Shown here: in pieces, positions 17,562 to 24,961 of the stretch | Numbering within the stretch: the stretch's first letter is position 1 | How the letters are laid out: every line of letters starts with the position of its first letter | Origin: Methanobrevibacter thaueri | GTDB taxonomy: Archaea > Methanobacteriota > Methanobacteria > Methanobacteriales > Methanobacteriaceae | Length of the DNA: 64,000 bases | Direction of reading: 5' to 3' | NCBI RefSeq assembly: GCF_003111625.1 | Contig: NZ_MZGS01000028.1 | Location: forward strand, 1-64,000 | Notes under the pieces: generated by a model | What the model was told of the DNA's origin: nothing | The model's input: the letters and a program-made list of their open reading frames with translations, nothing else | Database searches by the model: none | Made by a program: the position numbers and the translations under genes

Positions 17562-17738
17562 ATGTTTAGCAATAATGACACCACAGTCCAAGTGGACTTA
17601 AGAAAAAAAAGTTCAATAAAAGACGAATTAGCATATAGTAATTTAGATTTTCAATCTTGCATGGTAGTGCTTGTAGTGATAACAGCATTCCTATTATCTG
17701 TTATTTCTGTTGCGGCCGCACAAGCGCCAGTTATTTAA
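17562..17738 (+). CDS. Small single-helix membrane protein, unknown
   Basis: A 58-residue protein starting MFSNNDTTVQVDLRKKSS with one C-terminal transmembrane segment (CMVVLVVITAFLLSVISVAA). I chose the ATG at 17562 because GTGATT lies 7 bases upstream and a TATA-like TTTATATTATG lies near 17521; the frame could extend upstream but that part has no ribosome-binding site. The cytosolic basic/acidic tail followed by a C-terminal helix is a tail-anchor layout, but I recognise no family. It is transcribed divergently from archease and convergently with cdc6. Confidence 0.55.
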   Translation: MFSNNDTTVQVDLRKKSSIKDELAYSNLDFQSCMVVLVVITAFLLSVISVAAAQAPVI

Positions 17739-17744
17739 GCTGGC
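17726..17744 (+). terminator. Hairpin over the stop of the small membrane protein
   Basis: GCCAG and CTGGC pair around a 9-nt loop that contains the stop codon. A T-rich stretch follows. It probably ends the small membrane-protein transcript. Confidence 0.4.
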
Positions 17745-17774
17745 TCTTATTCTACAATGCCAAACCCTTAAACG

Positions 17775-17824
17775 GTTGTAAACATTAGACTATGAGCCTA
17801 TCATGCAATATTCTAATGTTCAAC
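17775..17824. terminator. Long inverted repeat between convergent genes
   Basis: AACATTAGA (17781-17789) and TCTAATGTT (17812-17820) are perfectly complementary. The pairing extends outward with GTTG (17775-17778) and CAAC (17821-17824) after a 2-nt bulge. It lies between the ends of a plus-strand gene and minus-strand cdc6, so a bidirectional terminator is the simplest reading; a protein-binding site near the initiator gene is an alternative. Confidence 0.4.
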
Positions 17825-17853
17825 AGAAACTAATTTCCCTAAATTTGCAGGAA

Positions 17854-18963
17854 TCAGAATGAATATTCGTCGGGGTTGAATCTCAATATGATTTGACGGG
17901 AATTTCCCTTAACCCCTTTTCCTGTAAACTTGGTATCGATCAGCCTTACGAATTCAAGCTTGTCGATTACCCGATTGAAAGAGGATTTACTTATACCGAT
18001 TTTTTCTTTGGATAGCTCCAACAGCTCTCCTGCAGTGTATATGCCATCATAATCAGCGGCGATTCTTAAAACTGCCTTTTCGTTATCGTTCAATGAGCCC
18101 AAGGTATCCATGATATTGACGGAAACGATTGAGTCTATTGCCTTGTCCAGGTGTTCCTGTGTGATTTCACGGCTTGCGTCTGCCTCTGCGATATTACCGC
18201 AGCTTCTCAAAAGATTGATTCCCACTCTCAAGTCACCATTTTCAAGAGTGTACATTGAGACTTGCTCGAGAATATCATCAGACAGCACACCAGGGAAGAA
18301 TCCTGCCTTTACACGGTCTCCAAGGATGGCCTCGATTTCAGAATAAGTGTACAATGGGAATATGATTTCCTGAGGGATGAAGACTGTGTTCACATTCTTG
18401 TCGAAGGCATACTTGAACTCAAGGTCTGAGAGGATTGCAAAAATAGAGGATTTCACTCCGGGATATTCCTCATATGCCCTTAACAAATCATATACTACCT
18501 TATTAGCATTGTTTGATTGGAATAGATAATTGATATCGTCGAATGCAACTATTAATGATTTTGAGTTTTTCTGAAGTTCCTTCATGATTTGATCATATAT
18601 CCTTGAGAAAGGAACTCCTGTTTCAGGCGGAGTGTGTCCGAATATCTTCTTGTAGATTTGTGAAAAGATTCCAAAGCGTGTTGTGTGTATCTGACAGTTA
18701 ATGTACACGCAAACTACCTTTTCTGTGTTTTTTTCAACTAATTCGAATACTTTTCTCATTGCAGTTGTCTTTCCTGTTGCCGGAGAGCCCAGTACAACCG
18801 CATTTGATGGTTGGCCTCCACGCATTGCAGGTCTTATTGACATCGCCATTGCTTCCATCTGTGTGTCCCTGAAATTGTAGTTTGGAGGCACATAATCAGG
18901 ATCAAAGGCATTGATGTTTTGAAAAAGACTCTCATCATGCATTAAAATATCTTCTATTCCCAT
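17854..18963 (-). CDS. cdc6: Orc1/Cdc6 replication initiator
   Basis: A 369-residue AAA+ initiator that binds origin recognition boxes and loads the MCM helicase. The sequence shows Walker A GSPATGKTT (59-67), Walker B LIVAFDDIN (Asp142, Asp143), a sensor-2 type GDLRVGINLL motif near residue 240, and a C-terminal winged-helix (residues about 290-369) ending RQIILRFNPDEYSF. The length is typical. A TATA-like stretch just upstream of the ATG and the absence of a ribosome-binding site suggest a leaderless message. Matching origin-box repeats lie about 2.9 kb away at 21871-22074. Confidence 0.96.
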   Translation of the reverse strand: MGIEDILMHDESLFQNINAFDPDYVPPNYNFRDTQMEAMAMSIRPAMRGGQPSNAVVLGSPATGKTTAMRKVFELVEKNTEKVVCVYINCQIHTTRFGIFSQIYKKIFGHTPPETGVPFSRIYDQIMKELQKNSKSLIVAFDDINYLFQSNNANKVVYDLLRAYEEYPGVKSSIFAILSDLEFKYAFDKNVNTVFIPQEIIFPLYTYSEIEAILGDRVKAGFFPGVLSDDILEQVSMYTLENGDLRVGINLLRSCGNIAEADASREITQEHLDKAIDSIVSVNIMDTLGSLNDNEKAVLRIAADYDGIYTAGELLELSKEKIGISKSSFNRVIDKLEFVRLIDTKFTGKGVKGNSRQIILRFNPDEYSF

Positions 18964-18995
18964 GTTATCATATTATATATTAAGTATTATATTAA

Positions 18996-19715
18996 CTATT
19001 GCTTTAGATTAATGACTTCAACGTTTTCGTTGTCAATTATCCACTGTGTGAACTTCTCTGCATAGACCAGCTTTTTCTTCTTGAAGTCATCGGCTTCGGC
19101 AGTGTCCCTTTCGAGGTTTGGTCTTGAGTATTTTGTCACTATGTCTCCAAAATCCATTCCTGCAAGGGTTATCTGGGATGCTCCAAGTGCCACGGCCAGG
19201 AAGAGTGCCCTGTCACCGTCTGTGAATCCTCCGAAATTGTAGAGGTTTCCTATAGGTTGGGCCTGTGTGGTTCCCAAAACATTGTTAAAGAATGAGCTTA
19301 GAGATGCGATTTTTTCGATGTTGTCGCCATGAGCATGTATAATAATGTTAGCTCCTCTTATGTTTGCAAGAAGTATGTCATCAAGCTTACCATCAAGATC
19401 TGTTGCAACTATATCAGGCACTACTTTTTCCTCAATTAATGCTGTTGTTGCACCATCTGCCGCAACCAGGACATAATCCTTCAAATCATAATCCTCTTTT
19501 AGCAATTGGATATGCTCCTTTAGGGACGGACCGGCACCAAATACGATGTATTTGTCTGAAAAGCCAACAATCTCACCCAAATCATCCAATGTCAGGCATC
19601 CTTCAACAGATAGGATTTCATCCAACAGCCTTGCGGATTCCTCATCGTTTTCACGTGAAAAACCGAAATCGTCAAGAATTTCTGTATAATATTTTTCCCA
19701 GAGTCCAAATTCCAT
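18996..19715 (-). CDS. mptE: 6-hydroxymethyl-7,8-dihydropterin pyrophosphokinase (MptE/DUF115)
   Basis: A 239-residue archaeal MptE that transfers pyrophosphate from ATP to 6-hydroxymethyl-dihydropterin on the way to tetrahydromethanopterin, the C1 carrier of methanogenesis. Motifs typical of this DUF115 family are visible: GAGPSL (60-65), AADGAT (85-90), ATDLDG (104-109), HAHGDN (127-132), GFTDGDRA and GMDFGD. It is not homologous to bacterial FolK. A GAGGTTT ribosome-binding site precedes the ATG. It shares orientation with cdc6, 32 bases away. Confidence 0.9.
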   Translation of the reverse strand: MEFGLWEKYYTEILDDFGFSRENDEESARLLDEILSVEGCLTLDDLGEIVGFSDKYIVFGAGPSLKEHIQLLKEDYDLKDYVLVAADGATTALIEEKVVPDIVATDLDGKLDDILLANIRGANIIIHAHGDNIEKIASLSSFFNNVLGTTQAQPIGNLYNFGGFTDGDRALFLAVALGASQITLAGMDFGDIVTKYSRPNLERDTAEADDFKKKKLVYAEKFTQWIIDNENVEVINLKQ

Positions 19716-19761
19716 ATTTAAACCTCACTATATTTAGTTTAAGAACTGATTGATTAAATAA

Positions 19762-20409
19762 TTATCTATTCACAACATTTATATTCTCGCCGGTGATGTG
19801 ATTGTAAAGATTGGCTATTTGCCTTAATGTGAATCCCACAAGAAACGCTGAAATGATTGTTCCGATGTTTACTGCACCAAAAATGCTTGTATACCACAAT
19901 CCGCACATTATGAGGGATATTGTAACCATTGTCGCATCGAAGCCTATCTTGATTGTGGAAAACCTCCAGTCTGTCACGATGGCTATGGCCTCCACGCATC
20001 CCTCGCCCGGAAGCGGCGCTATGTTTGCGGGCATGTAGATGAATATCCCCAAGGCGATGAGGAAAATGCTTAAAACCAGGAATATTACACACATCAAGAT
20101 GGATCCGTCGAATGGGACGAACGATACCAGATACAGCGCCAAATCAGTGAAATAGCCGAAGAGTACGCAGTTTATCAATTGAAGTAGCCTTTTCCTTTTG
20201 AACTGTGAGCGCAGAATCAGAAATTGGACTAAAATCAGTGCCGCATTGAAGACAAAGGTGGTGATTGCGATGTTGATGTCTGTAATCAGTGTCAAAGAAT
20301 AGGAAATTGAGCTTATCGGAGTTGTTCCGAGGGTGGATACGATTGAGAATGCCACACCGAATGACATTATTAATAATCCCACAACAAATGAACAAATCCT
20401 CTTAATCAT
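19762..20409 (-). CDS. YczE/YitT-like multipass membrane protein
   Basis: A 215-residue membrane protein with about five to six hydrophobic segments. The N-terminal segment RICSFVVGLLIMSFGVAF followed by STLGTTPISSISYSL matches the start of YczE/YyaS-type proteins (DUF6198-like). A conserved-looking PANIAPLPGEGCVEAI loop lies mid-protein. Its function is unknown; these proteins are proposed transporters. A TATA-like ATTATATAAAT about 20 bases upstream of the ATG suggests a leaderless transcript. It is divergent from the aminotransferase gene. Confidence 0.8.
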   Translation of the reverse strand: MIKRICSFVVGLLIMSFGVAFSIVSTLGTTPISSISYSLTLITDINIAITTFVFNAALILVQFLILRSQFKRKRLLQLINCVLFGYFTDLALYLVSFVPFDGSILMCVIFLVLSIFLIALGIFIYMPANIAPLPGEGCVEAIAIVTDWRFSTIKIGFDATMVTISLIMCGLWYTSIFGAVNIGTIISAFLVGFTLRQIANLYNHITGENINVVNR

Positions 20410-20606
20410 ATTATATTATTTATATAATCTCTTTCTTAAATCCAAGGGTTTGACCATTGGCCATCATGCATAGACACATGATATCATTTAAACAATGATT
20501 GAGAATAATTATTCCGAATTGAACAATGTACGAAAATGTACTATGGAATTGTCTATTAACTGAATGAAAAGACATATCAAAAATATTTAATAAGTATAAC
20601 AACCAT

Positions 20607-20645
20607 AATTATAAACATAGCTTAAATAAAGCTACTTATTGGAGG
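20607..20645 (+). promoter_or_regulatory. TATA-like element and ribosome-binding site of the aminotransferase gene
   Basis: AATTATAAAC at 20607-20616 is a TATA-like element. GGAGG at 20641-20645 is a full Shine-Dalgarno 7 bases before the ATG. The spacing gives a short leader. Confidence 0.5.
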
Positions 20646-20652
20646 AAATTTA

Positions 20653-21795
20653 ATGAATGATATCTTGTTAATGCTTCCTGGACCAACAACAGTGGCTCCA
20701 AGAGTACTCAATGCAATGTCAAAAGCTGTTGTTAACCACAGAGGAGCAAAATATGGAGAAATTTTAACTGAAACAACTGAATTGATGAGTAAAGTTTTCC
20801 AAACCCAAAATGATTCTTATTTATTAACTGGATCTGGAACTGCAGCGATGGAAGCAGGAATTGCCAACACTGTAGCCCCTGGTGAAAAAATGTTGAATGT
20901 AGTCGGTGGAAAATTCGGTGAAAGATTCATGAAAATCGCACAAACCCATGGAATCGACGCACAGGAATTAGCAGTCGAATGGGGAACCGCCGTAACACCT
21001 GAAGCAGTAGAAGAAGCTCTTGAAGCTGACGAAGACATCAAGGCTGTCAGTGTAATCCACAACGAAACTTCAACAGGTGTAGCTGCACCTATCGAAGCAA
21101 TCGGTAAGGTAATGAAAAACTATGATGCATTATACATCGTGGATACCGTATCCTCACTTGCAGGGGATGAAGTTAACGTTGACAAGTTCGGAATTGACGT
21201 CTGTCTTACCGGATCCCAAAAATGTATTGCCGCACCGCCTGGAATGGCTGCAATCACATTAAGTGACGACGCATGGGCTGCAGTCGACAAAGTAGAAAGC
21301 AATACCTTCTATTTAGACTTGAAAGCAGCAAGAAAAAGTGGAAGCAAAGTGCCTCCTGAAACCCCATACACCCCTTCAGTTTCACTCACCTACGCAATGA
21401 ATGAAGCTTTGAAAATGGTTATGGAAGAAGGACTTGACAACAGGGTTGCACGTCACCACAAAGCTGCTAAAGCTAGTGTGGCAGCGGTTAAGGCTTTAGG
21501 TTTAGAATTATTCGCTGATGAAGCTGTTTCATCTGCTACCGTAACAGCCGTAAAAATGCCTGAAGGAATCACAGATGCTGACTTTAGAGGCACAACCCGT
21601 GACAAATATGGCGTTGAATTGGCTGGCGGTCAAGATCACCTTAAAGGAAACATTTTCAGAATCGGACACATGGGAAACATTTCCTACAAGGAATTGACAC
21701 AAACCTTTGCCGCCATCGGTATGACCTTAAAAGGTTTAGGTGCAATTGATGACGCAGGTGCAGGTGTTGCATCCATAGCAGAATCATACTTATGA
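20653..21795 (+). CDS. Class V aminotransferase (alanine/serine-glyoxylate type)
   Basis: A 380-residue PLP-dependent enzyme. It starts with MLPGPTTVAPRVL and NHRGAKYGEI, which are hallmarks of the alanine-glyoxylate / serine-pyruvate aminotransferase family. The PLP pocket is visible as LLTGSGTAAMEA (57-68), VDTVSSLAGDE with Asp164, and the Schiff-base lysine Lys190 in TGSQKC; the tail IGHMGN is also conserved. In methanogens this family handles small amino acids, but the exact amino donor cannot be read from the sequence. It has a strong ribosome-binding site and a bacterial-style terminator, so it is probably a single-gene transcript. Confidence 0.93.
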   Translation: MNDILLMLPGPTTVAPRVLNAMSKAVVNHRGAKYGEILTETTELMSKVFQTQNDSYLLTGSGTAAMEAGIANTVAPGEKMLNVVGGKFGERFMKIAQTHGIDAQELAVEWGTAVTPEAVEEALEADEDIKAVSVIHNETSTGVAAPIEAIGKVMKNYDALYIVDTVSSLAGDEVNVDKFGIDVCLTGSQKCIAAPPGMAAITLSDDAWAAVDKVESNTFYLDLKAARKSGSKVPPETPYTPSVSLTYAMNEALKMVMEEGLDNRVARHHKAAKASVAAVKALGLELFADEAVSSATVTAVKMPEGITDADFRGTTRDKYGVELAGGQDHLKGNIFRIGHMGNISYKELTQTFAAIGMTLKGLGAIDDAGAGVASIAESYL

Positions 21796-21816
21796 TTCTC
21801 TTTTTTTCTTTTTTTT
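21780..21816 (+). terminator. Hairpin plus T-tract terminator
   Basis: AGAATCAT and ATGATTCT form a perfect 8-bp stem with a 4-nt loop over the aminotransferase stop codon. T7, C and further T residues follow. It separates the gene from the origin-box cluster and would keep transcription out of it. Confidence 0.75.
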
Positions 21817-21870
21817 ATCCTGATTTATGTAATATATTTTTTACAGTATAAGTTATAAGCAACGGATTTT

Positions 21871-21884
21871 TTTACACTTGAAAT
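21871..21884 (+). repeat. Origin recognition box 1
   Basis: TTTACACTTGAAAT, the most separated of the four copies. It is followed by GCATG rather than TGATG and preceded by a T-run instead of the GAAAAG seen before boxes 2 and 3. Confidence 0.7.
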
Positions 21885-21935
21885 GCATGTTAAAAGTTAT
21901 AAGTAATATATTTTTGACATGAAAATTTTGGTGAG

Positions 21936-21975
21936 AACTTATAAGTGAAAAGTTACACTTGAAATTGATGTCTCA
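21936..21975 (+). repeat. Extended origin box 2
   Basis: ACTTATAAGT, then GAAAAG, then TTACACTTGAAATTGATG and TCTC. The core box is 21953-21965. The same two-part layout returns in boxes 3 and 4. Confidence 0.7.
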
Positions 21976-21989
21976 CATTTTTGACTTCG

Positions 21990-22029
21990 AAGTTATAAGT
22001 TAAAAGTTACACTTGAAATTGACCTCTCG
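21990..22029 (+). repeat. Extended origin box 3
   Basis: AGTTATAAGT, then TAAAAG, then TTACACTTGAAATTGACC and TCTC; the core is 22007-22019. It differs from box 2 at only a few positions over about 40 bp. Confidence 0.7.
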
Positions 22030-22044
22030 AAAAATTTTGAATGG

Positions 22045-22090
22045 CACTTATAACTAAAAACTTACACTTGAAATTTATGTCTTATAAGTG
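22045..22090 (+). repeat. Extended origin box 4
   Basis: ACTTATAACT, then AAAAAC, then TTACACTTGAAATTTATG and TCTTATAAGTG; the core is 22062-22074. It is the last copy before the AT-rich stretch leading to the GerW-family gene. Confidence 0.7.
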
Positions 22091-22177
22091 AAAAAAGTAT
22101 TACTCCAAAAATTTAAGTAAACTTATTTAACTTACAAAAATCATAAATATATAATAATATTATAGGATGTGATTAAT

Positions 22178-22606
22178 ATGTCAAACAATATTAAAACAAC
22201 CGTAGAAGAATTACGCAAGTTAATAAGTGTTGATAATGTAATAGGCACTCCAATCGAAACCGAAGATAAGATACTGATTCCAGTAATGAAAATGGGAGTA
22301 GGATTCGGAGCAGGAGAAAACATTTTAGGTGGCGAAGGCAGCGATGCTGCAGGAGCCGGAGCAGGTGTGGAACCAATCTCCATGGTAATGATTCCTAAAA
22401 AAGGAAATGACGCAGAAGGAGTTCGCGTACTTGACCTAAGTAAAGGATCAGAAACCAACAAGGCAATCTCAGACATCGGATTGATCATCACCGATCTCGT
22501 GAAAAGCTTCCTGGATTCACAGAAATCAAACGACGAATACTACGATGAATCCGAATTCATTGAACCTCAATTCAGCACAAACGAAGAAGAACAAATCGAA
22601 GAATAG
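22178..22606 (+). CDS. GerW/YtfJ-family protein
   Basis: About 142 residues. The core EELRKLISVDNVIGTPIETEDKILIPV followed by MKMGVGFGAG and a Gly/Ala-rich loop matches the YtfJ/GerW family. In Bacillus YtfJ is a spore protein, but archaea also carry the family and its role there is unknown. I chose the ATG at 22178 because the upstream GTG overlaps the GTGAT ribosome-binding site. It is followed 11 bases later by a DUF2953 protein, a pairing also seen for ytfJ/ytfI in Firmicutes. The acidic C-terminus is probably disordered. Confidence 0.85.
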   Translation: MSNNIKTTVEELRKLISVDNVIGTPIETEDKILIPVMKMGVGFGAGENILGGEGSDAAGAGAGVEPISMVMIPKKGNDAEGVRVLDLSKGSETNKAISDIGLIITDLVKSFLDSQKSNDEYYDESEFIEPQFSTNEEEQIEE

Positions 22607-22617
22607 GACTTTACTAC

Positions 22618-23199
22618 ATGTTAAACATCCTAGGGATGATTATACTCATAATCATCTTATTTATTATTATTTTACTCATAATCGGAATTAAAATCAGATT
22701 TGAGTATAATAAAAAAGGCAGTGAAGTCAAAGGATGTTTAAAGATACTCATTTTTAAAAAAATCAAGGTTTACACATACAATATTCCCTCTTCCGATGAC
22801 GATAAGGACGATGAAAAGGAAGACGAGGAAAAGGACAGGAACATCAAGGAACTGTTTGAACTGGCCAAACCTTGTTTTGAAGACATAAAAGCATATTTGA
22901 AATCAATTCTAAACAGCATTGAAATCACCAAAATAAAGAACCATCTCATATTCGGAATGACCAGCTATGCGGATACCGGAAAATACATCGGGATAATCTG
23001 GGGAGTCATGGCATTCATAAATTCATTTAATAAAAAATTACAGTTAAGTGCCGAACCCCGCTTTAGCGGTAGCGTACTTGATGCTTTCGGTGAAAATGAA
23101 TTTGATATCTATCCATTGAAACTGTTGATTCCAACAATAAGGTTTATTTCAAAAAAGGAAGTGCGAATGTTAATAAGGGGTGTTCGTGATGCAAGATGA
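22618..23199 (+). CDS. DUF2953 (YtfI-like) membrane-anchored protein
   Basis: A 193-residue protein with one strong N-terminal transmembrane segment (rich in I/L, residues 5-25), then a soluble part with a DDDKDDEKEDEEKD acidic linker and a C-terminal FGENEFDIYPLKLL-like segment typical of DUF2953. Its partner in Firmicutes is YtfJ/GerW, which is the preceding gene here, so the two products probably work together at the membrane. No catalytic motif is evident. The last codons overlap the next gene. Confidence 0.8.
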   Translation: MLNILGMIILIIILFIIILLIIGIKIRFEYNKKGSEVKGCLKILIFKKIKVYTYNIPSSDDDKDDEKEDEEKDRNIKELFELAKPCFEDIKAYLKSILNSIEITKIKNHLIFGMTSYADTGKYIGIIWGVMAFINSFNKKLQLSAEPRFSGSVLDAFGENEFDIYPLKLLIPTIRFISKKEVRMLIRGVRDAR

Positions 23200-23440
23200 A
23201 CTAAAAAAGGTTCTCAAGATTGATGAGACACGGGAATATGAGTTTCGCAATATTTACGGATTCACATTTGCCTTCATGAGAAAAATAGTTTACCTAGATA
23301 ATCGATTGACTTTCAGTGAAATAAAACCTGTCGGAATAATCTATGAAGAAAATGGCGAATATTACCTAGCACCCCTAGATAAAGTTGTTGATATTACGGC
23401 AGTTGTGAAGGAATTTGTGAAAGGTGAATCATTCAGGTAG
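23189..23440 (+). CDS. Small hypothetical protein
   Basis: About 83 residues starting MQDELKKVLKIDETREYEFRN. I chose the ATG at 23189, which overlaps the end of the DUF2953 gene by 11 bases with GGGGTG just upstream; upstream GTG codons are possible. No domain is recognised, and alternating hydrophobic residues suggest a beta-rich soluble fold. It is probably translationally coupled to the GerW/DUF2953 pair. Its 3' end overlaps the convergent ThDP-enzyme gene by 12 bases. Confidence 0.65.
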   Translation: MQDELKKVLKIDETREYEFRNIYGFTFAFMRKIVYLDNRLTFSEIKPVGIIYEENGEYYLAPLDKVVDITAVVKEFVKGESFR

Positions 23441-24961
23441 TGGAATGAACTCACTTTCGACAATGACCTCAACGACAAGCGGTCCGGTTAAGTCCTTCTC
23501 AAGAATCATTTCCAGATCATCAAGGTTATCCACACGTATCGCATCAATGCCATAACTTGAGGCCAGTTTTATGAAGTTTGGATTTGCAAGATTTACCTGA
23601 TAAGGTTCCATATCATAGAACTGCTCTTCCCATTGCCTTATGATTGCAAACTCTGAATTGTTCAGGATGAACACGATGACGTCCAGGTCATTCTCCTTGA
23701 CTGTCGCCAGTTCCTGAAGGTTCATCTGAAAGTCGCCGTCACCGTTTATGACAATGACCTTCTCGCCGGTTGCAATGTTTGCACCGATTGCCGCAGGCAG
23801 GCCGTAACCCATCGGAGCCATCGCACCTGAGAACAATAGCTGCCTTGGCCTTAGTGATTTTTTAAGCAGTGTTGTCCAGGTGGTGTGCGAACCCGCATCT
23901 GAAACGATAATGTTATCAGAGAATTTCTCAAGGATTCTTTTTATTGCTGACTGTGGCTTTGCATCATCATCCAATCCTTCCAAATCATACTCTCCATCAT
24001 GCTCCAGGATTTCGCCTAACCAGTCAACATTATGGAACTCTATTTCAGACATGAAATCCTCAACCTTTCCATGAATCGGATAGTCCCCCACAAGCACGTC
24101 CCTGTTGATGTTTACATGAATGAAATTGTCGGGCATGCTCGGCAAGGTCCTTTCGCTTGCCTTGATTCCAAGTCCGATAATGCAGTCCGCATTTTCAAAC
24201 GCATATCTTGCCTGAGGCTTTGCACGTATTCCGCAAAGTCCAAGACTCAACTCATCCGTTTCTGGAACTATTCCCTTTCCATGAAATGTTGTGGTTGTGG
24301 GAATATTGTATTTATGAACTGTTTCATTTATTGATTCCGCCTGGCTTATTGCGCCTGCACCCAATATGAACAATGGCCTTTCAGCGGAGTCGATCAGCTC
24401 CTGAGCCTTTGAGATGTTTGAGAGGTCATCCTCACATAGGTAGCACAAATCAAAATCATCAAATTCCTCCTGAAGCAGGATATCCTTTGACAAGTTAATG
24501 TGAATAGGGCCTTTTGGAATGTTTTTAAGCTCATAAATCGCTGCTCTCAATACATACATCGCCTCGGTTCCGTTGAGCGGATTGTATGATGCCTGTGTGA
24601 TGTGCTTTAGGATTTCAAGCTGAGGGGTTGTCTGGAAGTGGTCCGTGTCCCTGTACTTCAGATCGTTGTCGCCTGTCAATACCAGCATCGGGACATTGTC
24701 CTTGTATGCGGTTGCCACTGCCATTACGGTGTTAAGCGCCCCCGGTGATGCGGTTGTGATACAGACCCCGATCTTTCCGCTTGAACGGGTGTATCCGTCT
24801 GCAGCATGTGCCGCTCCCTGCTCGTGTCTTGTCAGGACGTGATTTATGCTTGAATTGGACAGTGCCTTGTACAACGGCATTATCTGCTCGCCGGGAATCC
24901 CAAAGACGGTGTCGATGCCTTCCTCCTCAAGGATTTTCACAATATTGTCCGCAACGTTCAC
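23429..24961 (-). CDS. Thiamine-diphosphate enzyme, acetolactate-synthase-like
   Basis: A 510-residue ThDP-dependent enzyme. The N-terminal Pyr domain shows VFGIPGEQIMPLY and the catalytic Glu47 in RHEQGAAHAADGY. The C-terminal PP domain shows the ThDP-Mg motif GDGDFQMNLQELAT...ILNN. The fold is that of acetolactate synthase large subunits, but it is shorter than most IlvB proteins and no IlvN regulatory subunit is nearby, so a different 2-oxoacid reaction is possible. It begins with GTG at 24961, overlapping the dut stop as GTGA, which implies translational coupling. Confidence 0.85.
   Translation of the reverse strand: MNVADNIVKILEEEGIDTVFGIPGEQIMPLYKALSNSSINHVLTRHEQGAAHAADGYTRSSGKIGVCITTASPGALNTVMAVATAYKDNVPMLVLTGDNDLKYRDTDHFQTTPQLEILKHITQASYNPLNGTEAMYVLRAAIYELKNIPKGPIHINLSKDILLQEEFDDFDLCYLCEDDLSNISKAQELIDSAERPLFILGAGAISQAESINETVHKYNIPTTTTFHGKGIVPETDELSLGLCGIRAKPQARYAFENADCIIGLGIKASERTLPSMPDNFIHVNINRDVLVGDYPIHGKVEDFMSEIEFHNVDWLGEILEHDGEYDLEGLDDDAKPQSAIKRILEKFSDNIIVSDAGSHTTWTTLLKKSLRPRQLLFSGAMAPMGYGLPAAIGANIATGEKVIVINGDGDFQMNLQELATVKENDLDVIVFILNNSEFAIIRQWEEQFYDMEPYQVNLANPNFIKLASSYGIDAIRVDNLDDLEMILEKDLTGPLVVEVIVESEFIPLPE

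Larger units (their letters stand above)
21796..22177. other. oriC: Putative replication origin (oriC) with four ORB-type repeats
   Basis: This gap has no gene but holds four direct copies of TTACACTTGAAAT at 21872-21884, 21953-21965, 22007-22019 and 22062-22074, spaced 81, 54 and 55 bp. The box matches, as I recall it, the origin recognition repeat described for Methanothermobacter and bound by its Cdc6. Three copies continue as TTGANNTCTC-like sequence and are preceded about 17 bp upstream by ACTTATAAGT-type palindromic boxes. A very AT-rich stretch at 22080-22168 could serve as the unwinding element. The Orc1/Cdc6 gene is about 2.9 kb to the left. The origin assignment is inference; the repeats are seen directly. 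Confidence 0.75.

Noticed and set aside
21840-22090. Origin boxes as a short CRISPR-like array
   Set aside because: Cores are only 13 bp, spacing is 81/54/55 bp, the intervening DNA is itself repetitive, and no cas gene is near; the box matches an initiator site.
23429-24961. Calling the ThDP enzyme ilvB
   Set aside because: It is acetolactate-synthase-like, but it is short, lacks a neighbouring small subunit, and sits with dut; the substrate is undetermined.
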